A DNA stretch of 6,750 bases, taken from positions 1 through 6,750 of the forward strand of contig JAGODU010000206.1 in the NCBI GenBank assembly GCA_017998095.1, given 5' to 3'. The notes beneath the pieces are model-generated. The model ran no database searches. It was not told the origin of the DNA and was given only the letters and a program-made list of their open reading frames with translations. Position 1 is the stretch's first letter. Every line of letters begins with the position of its first letter. Source of the DNA: Prolixibacteraceae bacterium (lineage in GTDB: Bacteria > Bacteroidota > Bacteroidia > Bacteroidales > Prolixibacteraceae). Shown here piece by piece: positions 6,556-6,750 of the stretch. The translations under genes and the position numbers were made by a program.

Positions 6556-6750
6556 ATGAGCGAGAAAACCAGGTATTCAGATCAGGAGCTTCAGGAATTC
6601 AAGGATTTAATCCTTTCGAAATTGGAGAAGGCTCAGCGTGATTATGAGATTTTTAAAAACTCAATAACTCACGGCGACGACAACGACACCCAGGACACCT
6701 CTCCTACGTTTAAAATTCTGGAAGAAGGTGCAGCTACATTATCAAAAGAA
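6556..6750 (+). CDS. DksA/TraR-like protein, N-terminal part only
   Basis: The 65 visible residues, starting MSEKTRYSDQELQEFKDLI, match the N-terminus of the small DksA/TraR C4-type zinc-finger proteins of Bacteroidota. The first ~35 residues are charged and helical, as in the coiled-coil arm that enters the RNA polymerase secondary channel. A typical following segment, THGDDNDTQDTSPTFKILEEGA, is present, with the family's recurrent 'D(T/S)SP(T/S)FK.LEEGA' pattern. The zinc-finger cysteines would lie beyond the window edge. In related genomes this gene sits between ileS and lspA; only the first part of that order is seen here. The gene lies 86 bases after ileS and has its own promoter-like site. 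Whether it acts as a true DksA, responding to ppGpp, is not known from the sequence. Confidence 0.85.
   Translation, partial: MSEKTRYSDQELQEFKDLILSKLEKAQRDYEIFKNSITHGDDNDTQDTSPTFKILEEGAATLSKE

Overview
The window looks like chromosomal DNA of an AT-rich member of the Bacteroidota. Four things point there: an eukaryote-like isoleucyl-tRNA synthetase (IleRS2 type) followed by a DksA/TraR-like gene, two upstream regions carrying the Bacteroidota promoter element TAnnTTTG, starts without clear Shine-Dalgarno sequences, and a secreted protein with a C-terminal sorting-type tail. Order, family or species cannot be fixed from this sequence.

Layout, left to right. (1) Positions 2-508 (+) hold the 3' end of a gene for a surface or secreted protein. 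It has an amidotransferase-like alpha/beta domain and ends in a V-P-x-S-x-W, hydrophobic helix, Arg-rich tail. A strong intrinsic terminator follows. (2) Positions 603-2180 (+) encode a 525-residue multispanning membrane protein that resembles GT-C-type glycosyltransferases or YfhO-like proteins. (3) Positions 2182-2646 (-), convergent and separated from gene 2 by one base, encode a 154-residue HUH/Y1 transposase of the IS200-like or REP-associated (RAYT) type. (4) Positions 2647-3034 are non-coding and rich in repeats: three copies of a REP-like palindrome (two direct, one inverted) sit between two inverted arms built from 7-bp units, followed by a 21-bp-spaced direct repeat that runs into the ileS promoter. 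(5) Positions 3035-6469 (+) encode a full-length IleRS2 of 1144 residues whose class I signature is GIHH instead of HIGH. (6) From 6556 (+) to the window edge is the N-terminal part of a DksA/TraR-like protein with its own promoter-like site.

How the parts relate. ileS and the dksA-like gene form a housekeeping pair; in many Bacteroidota they are followed by lspA, which would lie beyond the window. The Y1 transposase and the adjacent REP-like palindromes make a plausible REPtron-like unit, in which the enzyme would process the palindromes. The first two genes look like separate accessory cell-envelope genes. No clearly undescribed defence or mobile system is visible. The most unusual items are the compound repeat block beside the transposase and the GIHH signature, which predicts very strong mupirocin resistance.
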